Notes under the pieces: generated by a model
The model's input: the letters and a program-made list of their open reading frames with translations, nothing else
What the model was told of the DNA's origin: nothing
Database searches by the model: none
Source of the DNA: Ralstonia pickettii DTP0602
GTDB taxonomy: Bacteria > Pseudomonadota > Gammaproteobacteria > Burkholderiales > Burkholderiaceae
Direction: 5' to 3'
Length of the DNA: 64,000 nucleotides
Assembly (NCBI GenBank): GCA_000471925.1
Contig: CP006667.1
Span: 806,001-870,000, forward strand
Made by a program: the position numbers and the translations under genes
Shown: positions 37,815 through 47,517 of the stretch, piece by piece
How positions within the stretch are numbered: the first letter of the stretch is position 1
Layout of the letters: every line of letters begins with the position of its first letter

Positions 37815-37843
37815 CCATTCCGTGGCCAATCTGTAGCCAATCG
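37800..37843 (+). repeat. Four imperfect 11-bp tandem repeats across the gyrA stop
   Basis: GACGCCAATCC, GTAGCCATTCC, GTGGCCAATCT and GTAGCCAATCG follow head to tail. The gyrA TAG (37812-37814) is in the second unit. Confidence 0.7.
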
Positions 37844-37928
37844 TAAATTGTTGCAACATTAGGACGCCGGCCGGAACTCGTTTCGCGGCTGTCCGGACTA
37901 AAACGGACGTATTTACCAGGGAGTCACA

Positions 37929-38495
37929 ATGCTCAAAACCTTTCGACGTATCGCTGTTCTGACTGCTTTCGTTCCGACCTTCATGGTGGCGCAGCATGCT
38001 CACGCCCAGGGGGACGCGGAAAAGACCGCAGCCATCAAGGAACTGCTTTCCGTCATGCAGGCCGACCAGGCCGTCAAGGGCCAGGCCGAGAACTGGCAGC
38101 AGGGCGCCAAGCAGGAAGCCCCGCTGGTGCTGGAGCAAGTGCTGGTCGAGAACAAGACCATGAACGACAAGCAGAAGCAGGCCGCGGTCGAAAAGCTGAA
38201 GAAGAACGGCGCGGTACAGCGCATGGTCGACGGCGCCGGCTCGGCGTTCAACACCGATGGCTTCCGTAAGGATGCGATCCAGGCGCACTATGATGCCTTC
38301 GGCAAGTACTACTCGACGCAGGAACTGAAGGACCTGACCACGTTCCTGAAGTCGCCCACCGGCCAGAAGTTCATGGCCAACCAGGGCAAGGCCACCCAGG
38401 AGATCTGGGGTTCGATGATGCAGAAGTACGGCCCGCAGGTCGGCAAGTCGATGCGCGACGCCGCGGAGAAGGAAATCACCGCCGCTTCGAAGTAA
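37929..38495 (+). CDS. DUF2059 periplasmic protein
   Basis: A 188-residue exported protein with signal peptide ending HAHAQG. The mature part is all-helical with the DUF2059 pattern: AAIKELLSVMQADQAVKGQA near the start and HYDAFGKYYSTQELKDLTTF with FLKSPTGQKFM in the C-terminal domain. The family is found in many proteobacteria between gyrA and serC; its role is unknown. It has a weak GGGAG site before ATG 37929. It is followed by a strong hairpin without a T-run. Confidence 0.88.
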   Translation: MLKTFRRIAVLTAFVPTFMVAQHAHAQGDAEKTAAIKELLSVMQADQAVKGQAENWQQGAKQEAPLVLEQVLVENKTMNDKQKQAAVEKLKKNGAVQRMVDGAGSAFNTDGFRKDAIQAHYDAFGKYYSTQELKDLTTFLKSPTGQKFMANQGKATQEIWGSMMQKYGPQVGKSMRDAAEKEITAASK

Positions 38496-38510
38496 GCGTG
38501 TGAGCGAACC

Positions 38511-38546
38511 GCCGCACTGGTCCGCAACCTTGCGGACCAGTGCGGC
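38511..38546. other. 16-bp perfect stem hairpin after the DUF2059 gene
   Basis: GCCGCACTGGTCCGCA (38511-38526) pairs with its exact complement at 38531-38546 around a 4-base loop. No T-tract follows, so it may be a non-canonical terminator or a mobile repeat element. Confidence 0.6.
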
Positions 38547-38642
38547 ACTGGGGCACGGCCCCGGGTGCCCAACGGGGCGCGGGTTTGAGGGATAATGGCT
38601 GCTTGGGTAACACCGGCAGCCATTTTTCCATTCCCCCGTCTC

Positions 38643-39800
38643 ATGAACGATCCCCAGAATCCCGCTCTTGCCGGCATGATGCAGCGTGCATTGGCCGAAC
38701 GCGTCTACAACTTCTCCCCAGGCCCGGCGGCGCTGCCCGCCGAAGTGCTGCAACAGGCCGCCGAGGAGATGCTGTCATGGCACGGGACCGGGGTTTCGGT
38801 GATGGAGATGAGCCACCGCAGCCGCGAATTCGAAAGCATCCATAACGAAGCGATCGCCGACCTGCGCGAGCTGCTGCACATCCCTTCCAATTTCAAGGTG
38901 CTGTTCCTGCAAGGCGGCGCCATCGGCGAGAACGCCATCGTGCCGCTGAACCTGATGCGGCTGCGCAGCACCGAGCAGCCCAAGGCCGATTTCGTCGTGA
39001 CCGGCACCTGGTCGATCAAGACCGAGCAGGAAGCGCGTCGCTATGGCACGGTCAATATCGCGGCGTCCAACGAGGCAGAGAAATTCCACCGCATCCCCGC
39101 CGTTGCAGACTGGAAGCTGTCCGATGATGCCGCTTACGTGCACTTGTGCACCAACGAGACCATCGTCGGCGTCGAGTTCCAGGAGATCCCCGACATCGGC
39201 CAGGTCAAGGGTAATCGCGTCGTGGTGGCCGATGCCTCCAGCCATATCCTGTCCCGCCCGATCGACTGGTCGCACGTGCAGGTGGTCTACGGCGGCGCGC
39301 AGAAGAATATCGGCCCGGCCGGCGTCACCATCGTGATCGTGCGCGAAGACCTGATCGGGCATGCGCATCCTCTGTGCCCGTCGGCGTTCAACTGGCGCAT
39401 GGTGGCCGAGCACAACTCGATGTACAACACGCCACCGACCTATGCGATCTATATCGCCGGGTTGGTGTTCAAATGGCTCAAGCGCCAGGGCGGCGTGCAG
39501 GGGATCGAACAGAGCAATATCGCCAAGGCGGCGGCGCTGTACGACTTCCTGGACCAGAGCGATTTCTACCGCAACGAGATTCATCCGAGCTGCCGTTCGC
39601 GCATGAACGTGCCGTTCTTCCTGGGCGACGAATCGCGCAATGACGCGTTCCTCGCGCAGGCGCGGGCCAACGGCCTAGTGCAGCTCAAGGGCCATAAGAC
39701 CGTGGGCGGCATGCGTGCCAGCATCTACAACGCGATGCCGCTGGAAGGCGTGATGGCGCTGGTCGATTTCATGCGCGAGTTCGAACGCACGTCCGCCTGA
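38643..39800 (+). CDS. serC: Phosphoserine aminotransferase
   Basis: A PLP enzyme that converts 3-phosphohydroxypyruvate to phosphoserine (serine synthesis) and also acts in pyridoxal phosphate synthesis. The 385 residues begin with a short extension before the family start [12 protein letters not shown]. The PLP-binding Lys is K221 ([14 protein letters not shown]), followed by the conserved [12 protein letters not shown] 38643 (MNDPQNP) was chosen; a start closer to VYNFSPG is possible. It opens the serC-pheA-hisC-tyrA-aroA series. Confidence 0.95.
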   Translation: MNDPQNPALAGMMQRALAERVYNFSPGPAALPAEVLQQAAEEMLSWHGTGVSVMEMSHRSREFESIHNEAIADLRELLHIPSNFKVLFLQGGAIGENAIVPLNLMRLRSTEQPKADFVVTGTWSIKTEQEARRYGTVNIAASNEAEKFHRIPAVADWKLSDDAAYVHLCTNETIVGVEFQEIPDIGQVKGNRVVVADASSHILSRPIDWSHVQVVYGGAQKNIGPAGVTIVIVREDLIGHAHPLCPSAFNWRMVAEHNSMYNTPPTYAIYIAGLVFKWLKRQGGVQGIEQSNIAKAAALYDFLDQSDFYRNEIHPSCRSRMNVPFFLGDESRNDAFLAQARANGLVQLKGHKTVGGMRASIYNAMPLEGVMALVDFMREFERTSA

Positions 39801-39897
39801 CAGGCAACTCGCGCCCTGCCGCGCGCGACACCGCGCCGGTCGGCGCGGACAGTTTTTCTCCGGCCGCCGCGCTCCGGCGGCCCACCGGATTCATACA

Positions 39898-41058
39898 ATG
39901 ACAAGCCAAGACAGCACCCCTGCGCGCGAGGAGACGCAGCCAAACGAGCAGCCCAACGGCAACCACCTGAGCGAGGCCGAGCGCAAGCTGTCGGTTGAGC
40001 TGGCGCCGCTGCGCGAGCAGATTGACACGGTGGACCGCGAACTGCTGGCCATGCTGAACCACCGCGCCAAGCTGGCGCTCGACGTCGGCGAGGTCAAGAA
40101 GAAGTACGGCGCGCCGGTGTTCCGCCCAGAGCGCGAGCTGCAGGTGATCCGCAAGGTGCAGGGTGCCAACCCGGGCCCGCTGCTCGGCGAAAGCGTGGCA
40201 GCGATCTGGCGCGAGGTGATGTCCGCCTGCCGCGGGCTGGAAAAGCCGCTGGAAGTCGCGTTCCTGGGCCCGGTCGGCACGTTCTCCGAGCAGGCGCTGT
40301 ACGCGCATTTCGGCCATGAGGTGTCGGGAGTGGCTTGCCCGAGCATCGATGAAGTGTTCCGCGCGGTGGAGGCGGGCACGGTCGAATACGGCGTGGTGCC
40401 CGTGGAAAATTCGACCGAAGGCGCGGTGTCGCGCACGCTCGACCTGTTCCTGCAGACCTCGCTGAAAATCAGCGGCGAGATCGCGCTGAAGGTGCACCAC
40501 AACCTGATGGCATCCACGCCCGACATGCAGGGCGTAACGGTGGTGCGCGCCCATGCGCAGGCGCTGGCGCAGTGCCAGCACTGGCTGACGGCCAACTATC
40601 CGCACCTGGAGCGCCAGGCTGTATCGAGCAATGCCGAGGCTGCCCGCATGGCCAGCGAAGACCCGACCGTGGCCGCGATTGCCGGCGAGTCCGCCGCCAA
40701 CCGCTACCACCTGCATATGGTGCGCACCCATATCCAGGACGATCCGCACAACCGCACGCGCTTTGCCGTGATCGGCCGCTACGAGACCGAGCCGTCGGGC
40801 AGCGACCAGACCTCGATGATCCTGTCCGTGCCCAACAAGGCGGGCGCGGTGTACCAGCTGCTCGCGCCGCTGGCGGAGAACGGCGTGTCGATGTGCCGCT
40901 TCGAGTCGCGCCCGGCGCGCAGCGGCGCGTGGGAGTACTACTTCTACGTCGACGTGGAAGGGCACCAGCATGAGCCGGCAGTGGCGCGCGCCATCGACGA
41001 GCTGCGCCGCAACGCGGCCTACCTGAAGGTGCTGGGGTCGTATCCGTCGAGCAAGTAA
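39898..41058 (+). CDS. pheA: Chorismate mutase / prephenate dehydratase (P-protein)
   Basis: A bifunctional enzyme of phenylalanine synthesis: chorismate to prephenate to phenylpyruvate. It has 386 residues. A hydrophilic N-terminal extension (1-27) precedes chorismate mutase (about 28-112, LREQIDTVDRELLAMLNHRA). The prephenate dehydratase domain (about 117-295) has FLGPVGTFSEQAL and VPVENSTEGAV. An ACT domain (about 303-380) carries ESRPARSGAWEYYFYVD, the phenylalanine feedback site. It is preceded by serC and followed 37 bp later by hisC with a good GGAG site. Confidence 0.97.
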   Translation: MTSQDSTPAREETQPNEQPNGNHLSEAERKLSVELAPLREQIDTVDRELLAMLNHRAKLALDVGEVKKKYGAPVFRPERELQVIRKVQGANPGPLLGESVAAIWREVMSACRGLEKPLEVAFLGPVGTFSEQALYAHFGHEVSGVACPSIDEVFRAVEAGTVEYGVVPVENSTEGAVSRTLDLFLQTSLKISGEIALKVHHNLMASTPDMQGVTVVRAHAQALAQCQHWLTANYPHLERQAVSSNAEAARMASEDPTVAAIAGESAANRYHLHMVRTHIQDDPHNRTRFAVIGRYETEPSGSDQTSMILSVPNKAGAVYQLLAPLAENGVSMCRFESRPARSGAWEYYFYVDVEGHQHEPAVARAIDELRRNAAYLKVLGSYPSSK

Positions 41059-41095
41059 GCCGCCAAGGCACGGTAAGCAAGAACAAGGAGACGAG

Positions 41096-42223
41096 ATGGC
41101 AGAGCAGGGTAAGCAAGGCCGCGTAGTGTTCGGACCCGACTATGTGCGTGCGATCTCGCCGTACGTGGCCGGCAAGCCGATTTCCGAAGTCGCGCGCGAG
41201 TTCGGCCTGGACGAGGCCGGCATCGTCAAGCTCGCTTCCAACGAGAATCCGCTGGGCATGCCGGCATCCGCGCAGCGCGCGGTGGCGGACGCCGTGGCCG
41301 AGCTCGGCCGCTACCCCGATTCCAACGGCTTTGCGCTGAAGGCCGCGCTGTCCGCGCGCTTCGGCGTGCCGGAGGAATGGCTGACGCTCGGCAACGGCAG
41401 CAACGACATCTTGGAGCTGGCCGCGCATGCGCTGGTCGAGCCCGGCCAGTCGATCGTCTATGCCGAATATTCGTTCGCGGTCTACGCGCTGGCCACGCAG
41501 GAAATCGGCGCGCGCGCCATCGAAGTGCCCGCCCGCGACTATGGTCATGACCTGGGCGCGATGGCCGCGGCGATTGCGCCGGACACGCGCCTGGTGTTTA
41601 TCGCCAACCCGAACAACCCGACTGGCACCTTCGTGCCCGCCGCGCAGATCGAGGCCTTCCTGCAGCAGGTGCCGGCGCACGTGGTGGTGGTGCTGGACGA
41701 GGCGTACAACGAATACCTCGATGCCGATCAGCAATACGATTCGGTCGCCTGGGTGCGCCGCTATCCCAACCTGCTGGTGTCGCGCACGTTCTCCAAGGCC
41801 TATGGCCTGGCCGGGCTGCGCGTCGGCTACGCGGTGGCGCAGCCGGAACTGGCCGACCTGCTCAACCGCGTGCGCCAGCCGTTCAACGTCAACAGCGTGG
41901 CGCAGGCAGCGGCTGTCGCCGCGCTCGGTGACAGCGAGTTCTTGCGCCGCAGCGCCGAACTGAACCGCGCCGGGAAGGCGCAGCTGACGGAGGCCTTCGA
42001 TCGCCTCGGGCTGGAATATGTGCCGTCGTCGGGCAACTTCGTGCTGGTGCGCGTCGGCGACGACGACGGGGCTGGTGCGCGCGTCAACCTGGCGCTGCTC
42101 AAGCAGGGCGTGATCGTGCGCCCGGTCGGCAACTACAACCTGCCGCGCTGGCTGCGCGTGACCATCGGCCTGCCCGAGGAGAACGCAGCCTTTGTCGCGG
42201 CGCTGGAGCGGGCGCTCGCGTGA
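41096..42223 (+). CDS. hisC: Histidinol-phosphate / aromatic aminotransferase
   Basis: A class I PLP aminotransferase of 375 residues. It shows LASNENPLGMPASAQRAV near the N-terminus, the NPNNPTGT motif and the PLP Lys K234 in SRTFSKAYGLAGLRVGYA. HisC-type enzymes use histidinol phosphate, and many also transaminate phenylpyruvate and hydroxyphenylpyruvate. Its place between pheA and tyrA, away from any his operon, argues that this copy serves phenylalanine and tyrosine synthesis; a second HisC for histidine may exist elsewhere. Confidence 0.92.
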   Translation: MAEQGKQGRVVFGPDYVRAISPYVAGKPISEVAREFGLDEAGIVKLASNENPLGMPASAQRAVADAVAELGRYPDSNGFALKAALSARFGVPEEWLTLGNGSNDILELAAHALVEPGQSIVYAEYSFAVYALATQEIGARAIEVPARDYGHDLGAMAAAIAPDTRLVFIANPNNPTGTFVPAAQIEAFLQQVPAHVVVVLDEAYNEYLDADQQYDSVAWVRRYPNLLVSRTFSKAYGLAGLRVGYAVAQPELADLLNRVRQPFNVNSVAQAAAVAALGDSEFLRRSAELNRAGKAQLTEAFDRLGLEYVPSSGNFVLVRVGDDDGAGARVNLALLKQGVIVRPVGNYNLPRWLRVTIGLPEENAAFVAALERALA

Positions 42224-42259
42224 GCGCGGCTACAATCGCGGCTATTACCGCGGCGTTCC

Positions 42260-42318
42260 CCGGCCGGCATGGCGCCGGCCGGTCTGCCAGTCATCGAATT
42301 ACCTCGGTCCGGACCGAG
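42260..42318 (+). promoter_or_regulatory. Structured tyrA leader
   Basis: A 9-bp stem with 5-base loop (42260-42282, CCGGCCGGC and GCCGGCCGG) and a perfect 16-bp palindrome (42303-42318, CTCGGTCCGGACCGAG) lie between a TACAAT box (42231-42236) and the tyrA GTG. This may be an operator or a translational control structure. Confidence 0.4.
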
Positions 42319-42343
42319 CCACTGCCCGTTGCGGCCTGAGATT

Positions 42344-43246
42344 GTGAGTGCATTGCATTTTTCCCGTGTTGTCATTGTCGGCGTCGGCCTGATCGGCGGT
42401 TCGCTCGCGCTCGCGCTCAAGCGCGCAGGTGTGGCGGGCACGGTGGTTGGCGTGGGGCGCTCCCCCGCGTCCCTGCAGAGGGCGCTGGACCTTGGCGTGA
42501 TCGACCAGGCCGCAACGCTGGAGGACGCCGCGCGCGGCGCCAGCGTGATCGTGCTGTGCGCGCCGGTGGCGCAGAACTTCGCGCTGCTGCACGCGCTGGA
42601 GCCACACCTGCAGCCCGGCACTATCGTCACCGATGCGGGCAGCACCAAGTCCGACGTGATCATGGCCGCAAAGACCGCGCTGGGCGACAAGGTCGCGCAG
42701 TTCGTGCCGGCGCACCCGATCGCCGGGCGCGAGCTCAATGGCGTCGGGGCCGCGCTGGCGGACCTCTACGTCGGCAAGAAGACCGTGCTGTGTCCGCTGC
42801 AGGAAAACGCGCGTGCCGATGTGGCCGCGGTGCGTGCCATGTGGGAAAGCGCCGGCGCGCACTGCCACGTGATGTCGGCGGTGCAGCACGACGCAGTGTT
42901 CGCCGCAGTCAGCCACCTGCCGCATGTGCTGTCGTACGCGCTGGTGGCGCAGGTCGCCAATGCAGAAGACGCGGCGCTGAAGCTGGATTTTGCCGGCGGT
43001 GGTTTTCGCGATTTCACGCGCATCGCGGCGTCTTCGCCGGAGATGTGGCGCGACATCTGCGTGGCCAACCGCGAAGCGCTGCTGCGTGAGCTGAACACCT
43101 ACCAGTCGGTGCTGGCGCACCTGAAGGAGAAGATCGAGAAGGGCGACGGCGACGCGCTCGAACGCGTCTTCACACGCGCCAGCAACACGCGACTTGCCTG
43201 GGGCGCCGAGCGTGCCGCGGGCAACGGCAACAATATCGAACCCTGA
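42344..43246 (+). CDS. tyrA: Prephenate dehydrogenase
   Basis: An NAD-dependent enzyme that converts prephenate to 4-hydroxyphenylpyruvate (tyrosine synthesis). The product is 300 residues from GTG 42344 ([20 protein letters not shown], the Rossmann motif). The conserved [11 protein letters not shown] and the catalytic HPIAGRE follow. An in-frame ATG at 42269 would add 25 residues, but it lies in a hairpin loop and has no conserved sequence before the NAD fold. It sits between hisC and aroA. Confidence 0.95.
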   Translation: MSALHFSRVVIVGVGLIGGSLALALKRAGVAGTVVGVGRSPASLQRALDLGVIDQAATLEDAARGASVIVLCAPVAQNFALLHALEPHLQPGTIVTDAGSTKSDVIMAAKTALGDKVAQFVPAHPIAGRELNGVGAALADLYVGKKTVLCPLQENARADVAAVRAMWESAGAHCHVMSAVQHDAVFAAVSHLPHVLSYALVAQVANAEDAALKLDFAGGGFRDFTRIAASSPEMWRDICVANREALLRELNTYQSVLAHLKEKIEKGDGDALERVFTRASNTRLAWGAERAAGNGNNIEP

Positions 43247-43308
43247 GCGGCATAGTGCCGCAGCCTGATCGAATCGCCTTACCGCGGCGCCCCGGCGCCC
43301 ACCAAGAC

Positions 43309-44613
43309 ATGGAACACCTGACGCTAGGCCCCCTGACCCGCGCCACCGGCACCGTCCGGTTGCCGGGCTCGAAGAGCATCTCCAACCGCGTGCTGCTGCT
43401 GGCTGCGCTGGCCACCGGCGAAACCCGCGTGCGCGACCTGCTCGATTCCGACGACACCCGCGTCATGCTGCAGGCGCTGCGCACGCTGGGCGTGGGGTGG
43501 CGGCAAGAGGACGCCGACTATATCGTCACCGGCGCCGGCGGCAATTTCCCGAACAAGGCGGCTGAGCTGTTCATGGGTAACGCCGGCACCGCGATTCGCC
43601 CGCTGACGGCCGCGCTCGCGCTGCAGGACGGCAGCTACAAGCTGTCGGGCGTGCCGCGCATGCACGAGCGGCCGATCGGCGACCTGGTCGACGGCCTGCG
43701 CCAGGTCGGGGCCGTGATCGACTATCTCGGCAACGAAGGCTTCCCGCCGCTGCATATCCAGCCGGCCAGCATCCGCATCGATGCGCCGATCCGTGTGCGC
43801 GGCGATGTGTCGAGCCAGTTCCTGACGGCGCTGCTGATGAGCCTGCCGATGGCGCAGAGCGACAGCGGTCGGATCGAGATTGAGGTGGTGGGCGAGCTGA
43901 TCTCCAAGCCGTATATCGAGATCACGCTGAACCTGCTGGCGCGTTTCGGCATCCAGGTGGAGCGGCAGGGCTGGGAGCGCTTCGTGCTGCCGGCCGGCGC
44001 GGCCTACCGTTCGCCGGGCGAGATCTTTGTGGAAGGCGATGCGTCGTCGGCGTCGTATTTCCTCGCCGCCGGTGCGATCGGCGGCGGCCCGGTGCGGGTC
44101 GAAGGCGTGGGCATGGCCAGCATCCAGGGTGACGTGCGCTTTGCCGAGGCGCTTAATCGCATGGGCGCCAATGTGATGGCGGGCGACAACTGGATCGAAG
44201 TGCGTGGCACGGAACGCGACGACGGCCGCCTGCACGGCATCGAGCTGGACTGCAACCACATCCCGGATGCGGCGATGACGCTGGCGGTGGCGGCACTTTT
44301 CGCCGAAGGCACCACCACGCTGACCAATATCGCCAGCTGGCGCGTCAAGGAAACCGACCGCATCGCGGCGATGGCAACGGAACTGCGCAAGCTGGGCGCA
44401 GTCGTGGAAGAAGGGGCGGACTTCCTGCGTGTGACGCCGCCGCAACCATGGCAGACTCCGGCCGACGGCATTGGCACCTATGATGACCATCGCATGGCGA
44501 TGTGTTTCTCGTTGGCCGCATTCGGGCCGCTGCCGGTGCGGATCAACGATCCGGGTTGCGTGGCGAAGACGTTCCCGGACTACTTCAGCGTGTTCGCGGG
44601 CGTTACGCGCTAA
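43309..44613 (+). CDS. aroA: 3-phosphoshikimate 1-carboxyvinyltransferase (EPSP synthase)
   Basis: The sixth step of the shikimate pathway, joining phosphoenolpyruvate to shikimate 3-phosphate; the target of glyphosate. It has 434 residues with the start [20 protein letters not shown] and [10 protein letters not shown]. The [10 protein letters not shown] motif and [20 protein letters not shown] also follow the class I enzyme. ATG 43309 was chosen because it directly precedes the conserved N-terminus. Its 3' end overlaps the minus-strand DUF2061 gene by 11 bp. Confidence 0.97.
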   Translation: MEHLTLGPLTRATGTVRLPGSKSISNRVLLLAALATGETRVRDLLDSDDTRVMLQALRTLGVGWRQEDADYIVTGAGGNFPNKAAELFMGNAGTAIRPLTAALALQDGSYKLSGVPRMHERPIGDLVDGLRQVGAVIDYLGNEGFPPLHIQPASIRIDAPIRVRGDVSSQFLTALLMSLPMAQSDSGRIEIEVVGELISKPYIEITLNLLARFGIQVERQGWERFVLPAGAAYRSPGEIFVEGDASSASYFLAAGAIGGGPVRVEGVGMASIQGDVRFAEALNRMGANVMAGDNWIEVRGTERDDGRLHGIELDCNHIPDAAMTLAVAALFAEGTTTLTNIASWRVKETDRIAAMATELRKLGAVVEEGADFLRVTPPQPWQTPADGIGTYDDHRMAMCFSLAAFGPLPVRINDPGCVAKTFPDYFSVFAGVTR

Positions 44614-44836
44614 CGAGGTTAGTGCTGGCGCGCGGGTTGGCAGCGCTGTCGCGAGCCGCCGCCTGGCGGCGCTCGTGCTTTTCCCAGTAGCGGTCGAAGA
44701 AGTAGTGGGCCACCGTGTTGACGGCCGGTTCGATGAAGGTGATGGCACCGCTGATGGCAAGGCTGCCGGTTAGCGCATACGTCACGCTGAACGCAATGCC
44801 GAGGTGCATGATGCCGAAGGTCAGGGTTTTTGCCAT
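44603..44836 (-). CDS. DUF2061 small membrane protein
   Basis: A 77-residue protein with two predicted membrane helices. It matches DUF2061: [20 protein letters not shown], then [20 protein letters not shown], then [13 protein letters not shown]. The function is unknown. ATG 44836 was chosen; an in-frame ATG at 44941 lies upstream of its own promoter. It sits on the minus strand between aroA and cmk, which are neighbours in related genomes. A Fur box overlaps its promoter, so it is probably iron-regulated. Confidence 0.85.
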   Translation of the reverse strand: MAKTLTFGIMHLGIAFSVTYALTGSLAISGAITFIEPAVNTVAHYFFDRYWEKHERRQAAARDSAANPRASTNLVSA

Positions 44837-44870
44837 GGTAGATTGCCTCGCGACCGATACTTTAGTGTTG

Positions 44871-44896
44871 GCTTCGCCCGTCGCGTCAGGCGAAGC
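44871..44896 (-). other. Hairpin in the DUF2061 mRNA leader
   Basis: GCTTCGCC pairs with GGCGAAGC with about ten bases between. It lies between the Fur-controlled promoter and the ATG. Confidence 0.4.
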
Positions 44897-44908
44897 ATCA
44901 TGAATCAA

Positions 44909-44937
44909 ATGATAATGATTCTCAATAGAATTAACAA
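44909..44937 (-). promoter_or_regulatory. Promoter of the DUF2061 gene
   Basis: On the minus strand TTGTTA (-35, 44937-44932) and TATCAT (-10, 44914-44909) are 17 bp apart. The Fur box covers the spacer and most of the -10. Confidence 0.65.
44910..44924. promoter_or_regulatory. Fur box
   Basis: TGATAATGATTCTCA matches the 7-1-7 Fur consensus TGATAATNATTATCA at all but one defined position. It is placed on a minus-strand promoter, where iron-loaded Fur would block transcription. Confidence 0.75.
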
Positions 44938-44965
44938 TCAATCGTTTCTGTGGGTGTCATAAGTA

Positions 44966-45634
44966 ATGACTATCGTCAACGTCATCACCATTGACGGGCC
45001 GACAGCCTCGGGCAAGGGCACCGTCGCGCACAAGGTTGCCGATGCCGTGGGCTTCCACCTGCTCGACAGCGGCGCCCTGTACCGGCTGGTGGCGCTGGCC
45101 AGCGACCGTGCGGGCGTTGACCCGGCGGATATCGGCACCCTTGCAAGAATCGCTGCCCGCCTCGATGTGAAGTTCGGCCCGGACCGGGTGTGGCTGCAGG
45201 GAGAGGAAGTGAGCCGGGCGATCCGGGCCGAGGCGATCGGCAACCGGGCCTCCGCCATCGCCGTGCACCAGCCGGTGCGCGACGCGCTGACCCAGCTGCA
45301 GCGCAGCTTCCGCAAGCTGCCGGGTCTGGTGGCCGACGGCCGCGACATGGGCACCGTGATCTTCCCGGATGCCCAGCTGAAAGTGTTCCTCACGGCAAGT
45401 GTTGAAGCGCGTGCGCGCAGGCGCTATAAACAATTGATTGATAAGGGAATTTCTGCTAATATCGAAGACCTTTTGCGTGACCTCGAGACGCGCGATGCAC
45501 GGGATCGCACCCGCACCGCCGCGCCGCTACGTCCCGCCGAGGATGCAAAGCTGCTGGATACCTCCGACATGACGGTGGACCAGGCAGTGGCGCAGGTGCT
45601 GGAGTGGTTTGCCGCTGTGCGGTCCGATGCATGA
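44966..45634 (+). CDS. cmk: Cytidylate kinase
   Basis: Phosphorylates CMP and dCMP to the diphosphates. It has 222 residues with P-loop [10 protein letters not shown], the nucleotide-binding LDSGALYR and the lid region with [13 protein letters not shown]. The [12 protein letters not shown] segment contacts substrate. It is followed by rpsA, as in E. coli and most proteobacteria. Most of the upstream gap belongs to the divergent DUF2061 control region. Confidence 0.96.
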   Translation: MTIVNVITIDGPTASGKGTVAHKVADAVGFHLLDSGALYRLVALASDRAGVDPADIGTLARIAARLDVKFGPDRVWLQGEEVSRAIRAEAIGNRASAIAVHQPVRDALTQLQRSFRKLPGLVADGRDMGTVIFPDAQLKVFLTASVEARARRRYKQLIDKGISANIEDLLRDLETRDARDRTRTAAPLRPAEDAKLLDTSDMTVDQAVAQVLEWFAAVRSDA

Positions 45635-45687
45635 GATGCATGCGGACGCATAGGTAAAGCGGCGCACCCCGACAGCACCGGATGGAG

Positions 45688-45712
45688 CCAGCCCGGGCTT
45701 GCCCGAAGCTGG
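45688..45712 (+). other. Hairpin in the rpsA leader
   Basis: CCAGC with GCTGG and CGGGC with GCCCG form a stacked stem around a TT loop, 87 bp upstream of the rpsA ATG. S1 represses its own translation through leader structure in E. coli; a similar use here is inference. Confidence 0.4.
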
Positions 45713-45798
45713 TATTTGTAAAACCTGACCCCGCTGCACTGGCAGACTGAGCGCGATAGTCGCGCCGGCCAGCGTACTGCGGATTTCACCTTACGTTT

Positions 45799-47493
45799 AT
45801 GTCCGACCTGCAAACTAACGAATCCTTTGCCGCACTGTTCGAGGAATCGATCGCCCGCTCCAATATGAAGGCTGGCGAAGTGATTTCCGCTGAAGTCGTG
45901 CGCATCGACCACAACTTCGTGGTCGTCAACGCCGGCCTCAAGTCCGAAGCATTTGTGCCGGTAGAGGAGTTCCTGAACGACCAGGGCGAACTCGAAGTGC
46001 AGGCCGGCGACTATGTCTCCGTGGCCATCGATGCGCTCGAGAACGGCTATGGCGACACTATCCTTTCCCGCGACAAGGCCAAGCGCCTGGCATCGTGGCT
46101 GAACCTCGAGAAGGCGCTGGAAGACGGCGAGATCATCTCGGGTACCGTGACCGGCAAGGTCAAGGGCGGCCTGACGGTGATGGTCAACGGCATCCGCGCG
46201 TTCCTGCCGGGCTCGCTGGTTGACGTGCGCCCGATCAAGGACACCACCCCGTACGAAGGCAAGACCCTGGAATTCAAGGTCATCAAGCTGGATCGCAAGC
46301 GCAACAACGTGGTGCTGTCGCGCCGCGCCGTGGTCGAAGCGACCCTGGGCGAAGAGCGCCAGAAGCTGATGGAAACCCTGAAGGAAGGCGCCATCGTCAA
46401 CGGTATCGTCAAGAACATCACCGACTACGGTGCGTTCGTTGACCTGGGCGGTATCGACGGCCTGCTGCACATCACCGACCTGGCCTGGCGCCGTGTCCGC
46501 CACCCCAGCGAAGTGCTGTCGGTTGGCCAGGAAATCACCGCCAAGATCCTCAAGTTCGACCAGGAAAAGAACCGCGTCTCGCTGGGCGTGAAGCAGCTGG
46601 GCGAAGATCCGTGGGTCGGCATCTCGCGCCGCTACCCGCAAGGCACCCGCCTGTTCGGCAAGGTGACCAACCTGACCGACTACGGCGCGTTCGTCGAGAT
46701 CGAAGCCGGCATCGAAGGCCTGGTGCACGTGTCGGAAATGGACTGGACCAACAAGAACGTTGCCCCGTCCAAGGTTGTCCAGCTGGGCGACGAAGTCGAA
46801 GTCATGGTGCTGGATATCGACGAAGACAAGCGTCGTATCAGCCTGGGCATGAAGCAGTGCAAGGCCAATCCGTGGGACGATTTCTCGCGTAACCACAAGA
46901 AGGGCGACAAGCTGAGCGGCCAGATCAAGTCGATCACCGACTTCGGCGTGTTCATCGGCCTGCCTGGTGGCATCGACGGCCTGGTGCACCTGTCCGACCT
47001 GTCCTGGCAAGAGTCCGGCGAAGAGGCCGTGCGCAAGTACAAGAAGGGCGACGAAGTCGAAGCCGTGGTTCTGGGCATCGACGTCGACAAGGAACGCATC
47101 TCGCTGGGCATCAAGCAGCTGTCGGGCGATCCGTTCAACAACTTCATCTCGGCCAACGACAAGGGTTCGCTGGTTCAGGGCACCATCAAGGCCGTTGACG
47201 CCAAGGGCGCCGTGGTCCAGCTGGCTGACGACGTGGAAGGCTACCTGCGTGCATCGGAAATCTCCGCTGACCGCGTGGAAGATGCCCGCAATGTGCTGAA
47301 GGAAGGCGAGCAGATCACCGCCCTGGTGGTGAACGTCGACCGCAAGTCGCGCAACATCAACCTGTCGATCAAGGCCAAGGACAGCGCAGAGCAGCAAGAA
47401 GCGATGCAGAAGTTCCAGGCTGACACCGGCACGGCTGGCACGACCAACCTCGGCGCCCTGCTGAAGGCCAAGCTCGGCCAGGACAACCAGTAA
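45799..47493 (+). CDS. rpsA: 30S ribosomal protein S1
   Basis: The RNA-binding protein that brings mRNA to the 30S subunit. The 564 residues contain six S1 (OB-fold) repeats at about 20-90, 105-170, 190-260, 275-350, 360-435 and 450-520. The repeats carry motifs such as [20 protein letters not shown] and [20 protein letters not shown]. Codon use is strongly biased, as expected for an abundant protein. It is followed by ihfB with a 24-bp gap. Confidence 0.98.
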   Translation: MSDLQTNESFAALFEESIARSNMKAGEVISAEVVRIDHNFVVVNAGLKSEAFVPVEEFLNDQGELEVQAGDYVSVAIDALENGYGDTILSRDKAKRLASWLNLEKALEDGEIISGTVTGKVKGGLTVMVNGIRAFLPGSLVDVRPIKDTTPYEGKTLEFKVIKLDRKRNNVVLSRRAVVEATLGEERQKLMETLKEGAIVNGIVKNITDYGAFVDLGGIDGLLHITDLAWRRVRHPSEVLSVGQEITAKILKFDQEKNRVSLGVKQLGEDPWVGISRRYPQGTRLFGKVTNLTDYGAFVEIEAGIEGLVHVSEMDWTNKNVAPSKVVQLGDEVEVMVLDIDEDKRRISLGMKQCKANPWDDFSRNHKKGDKLSGQIKSITDFGVFIGLPGGIDGLVHLSDLSWQESGEEAVRKYKKGDEVEAVVLGIDVDKERISLGIKQLSGDPFNNFISANDKGSLVQGTIKAVDAKGAVVQLADDVEGYLRASEISADRVEDARNVLKEGEQITALVVNVDRKSRNINLSIKAKDSAEQQEAMQKFQADTGTAGTTNLGALLKAKLGQDNQ

Positions 47494-47517
47494 TCGCAGG
47501 CCCCCGCGCTTGCGCGT

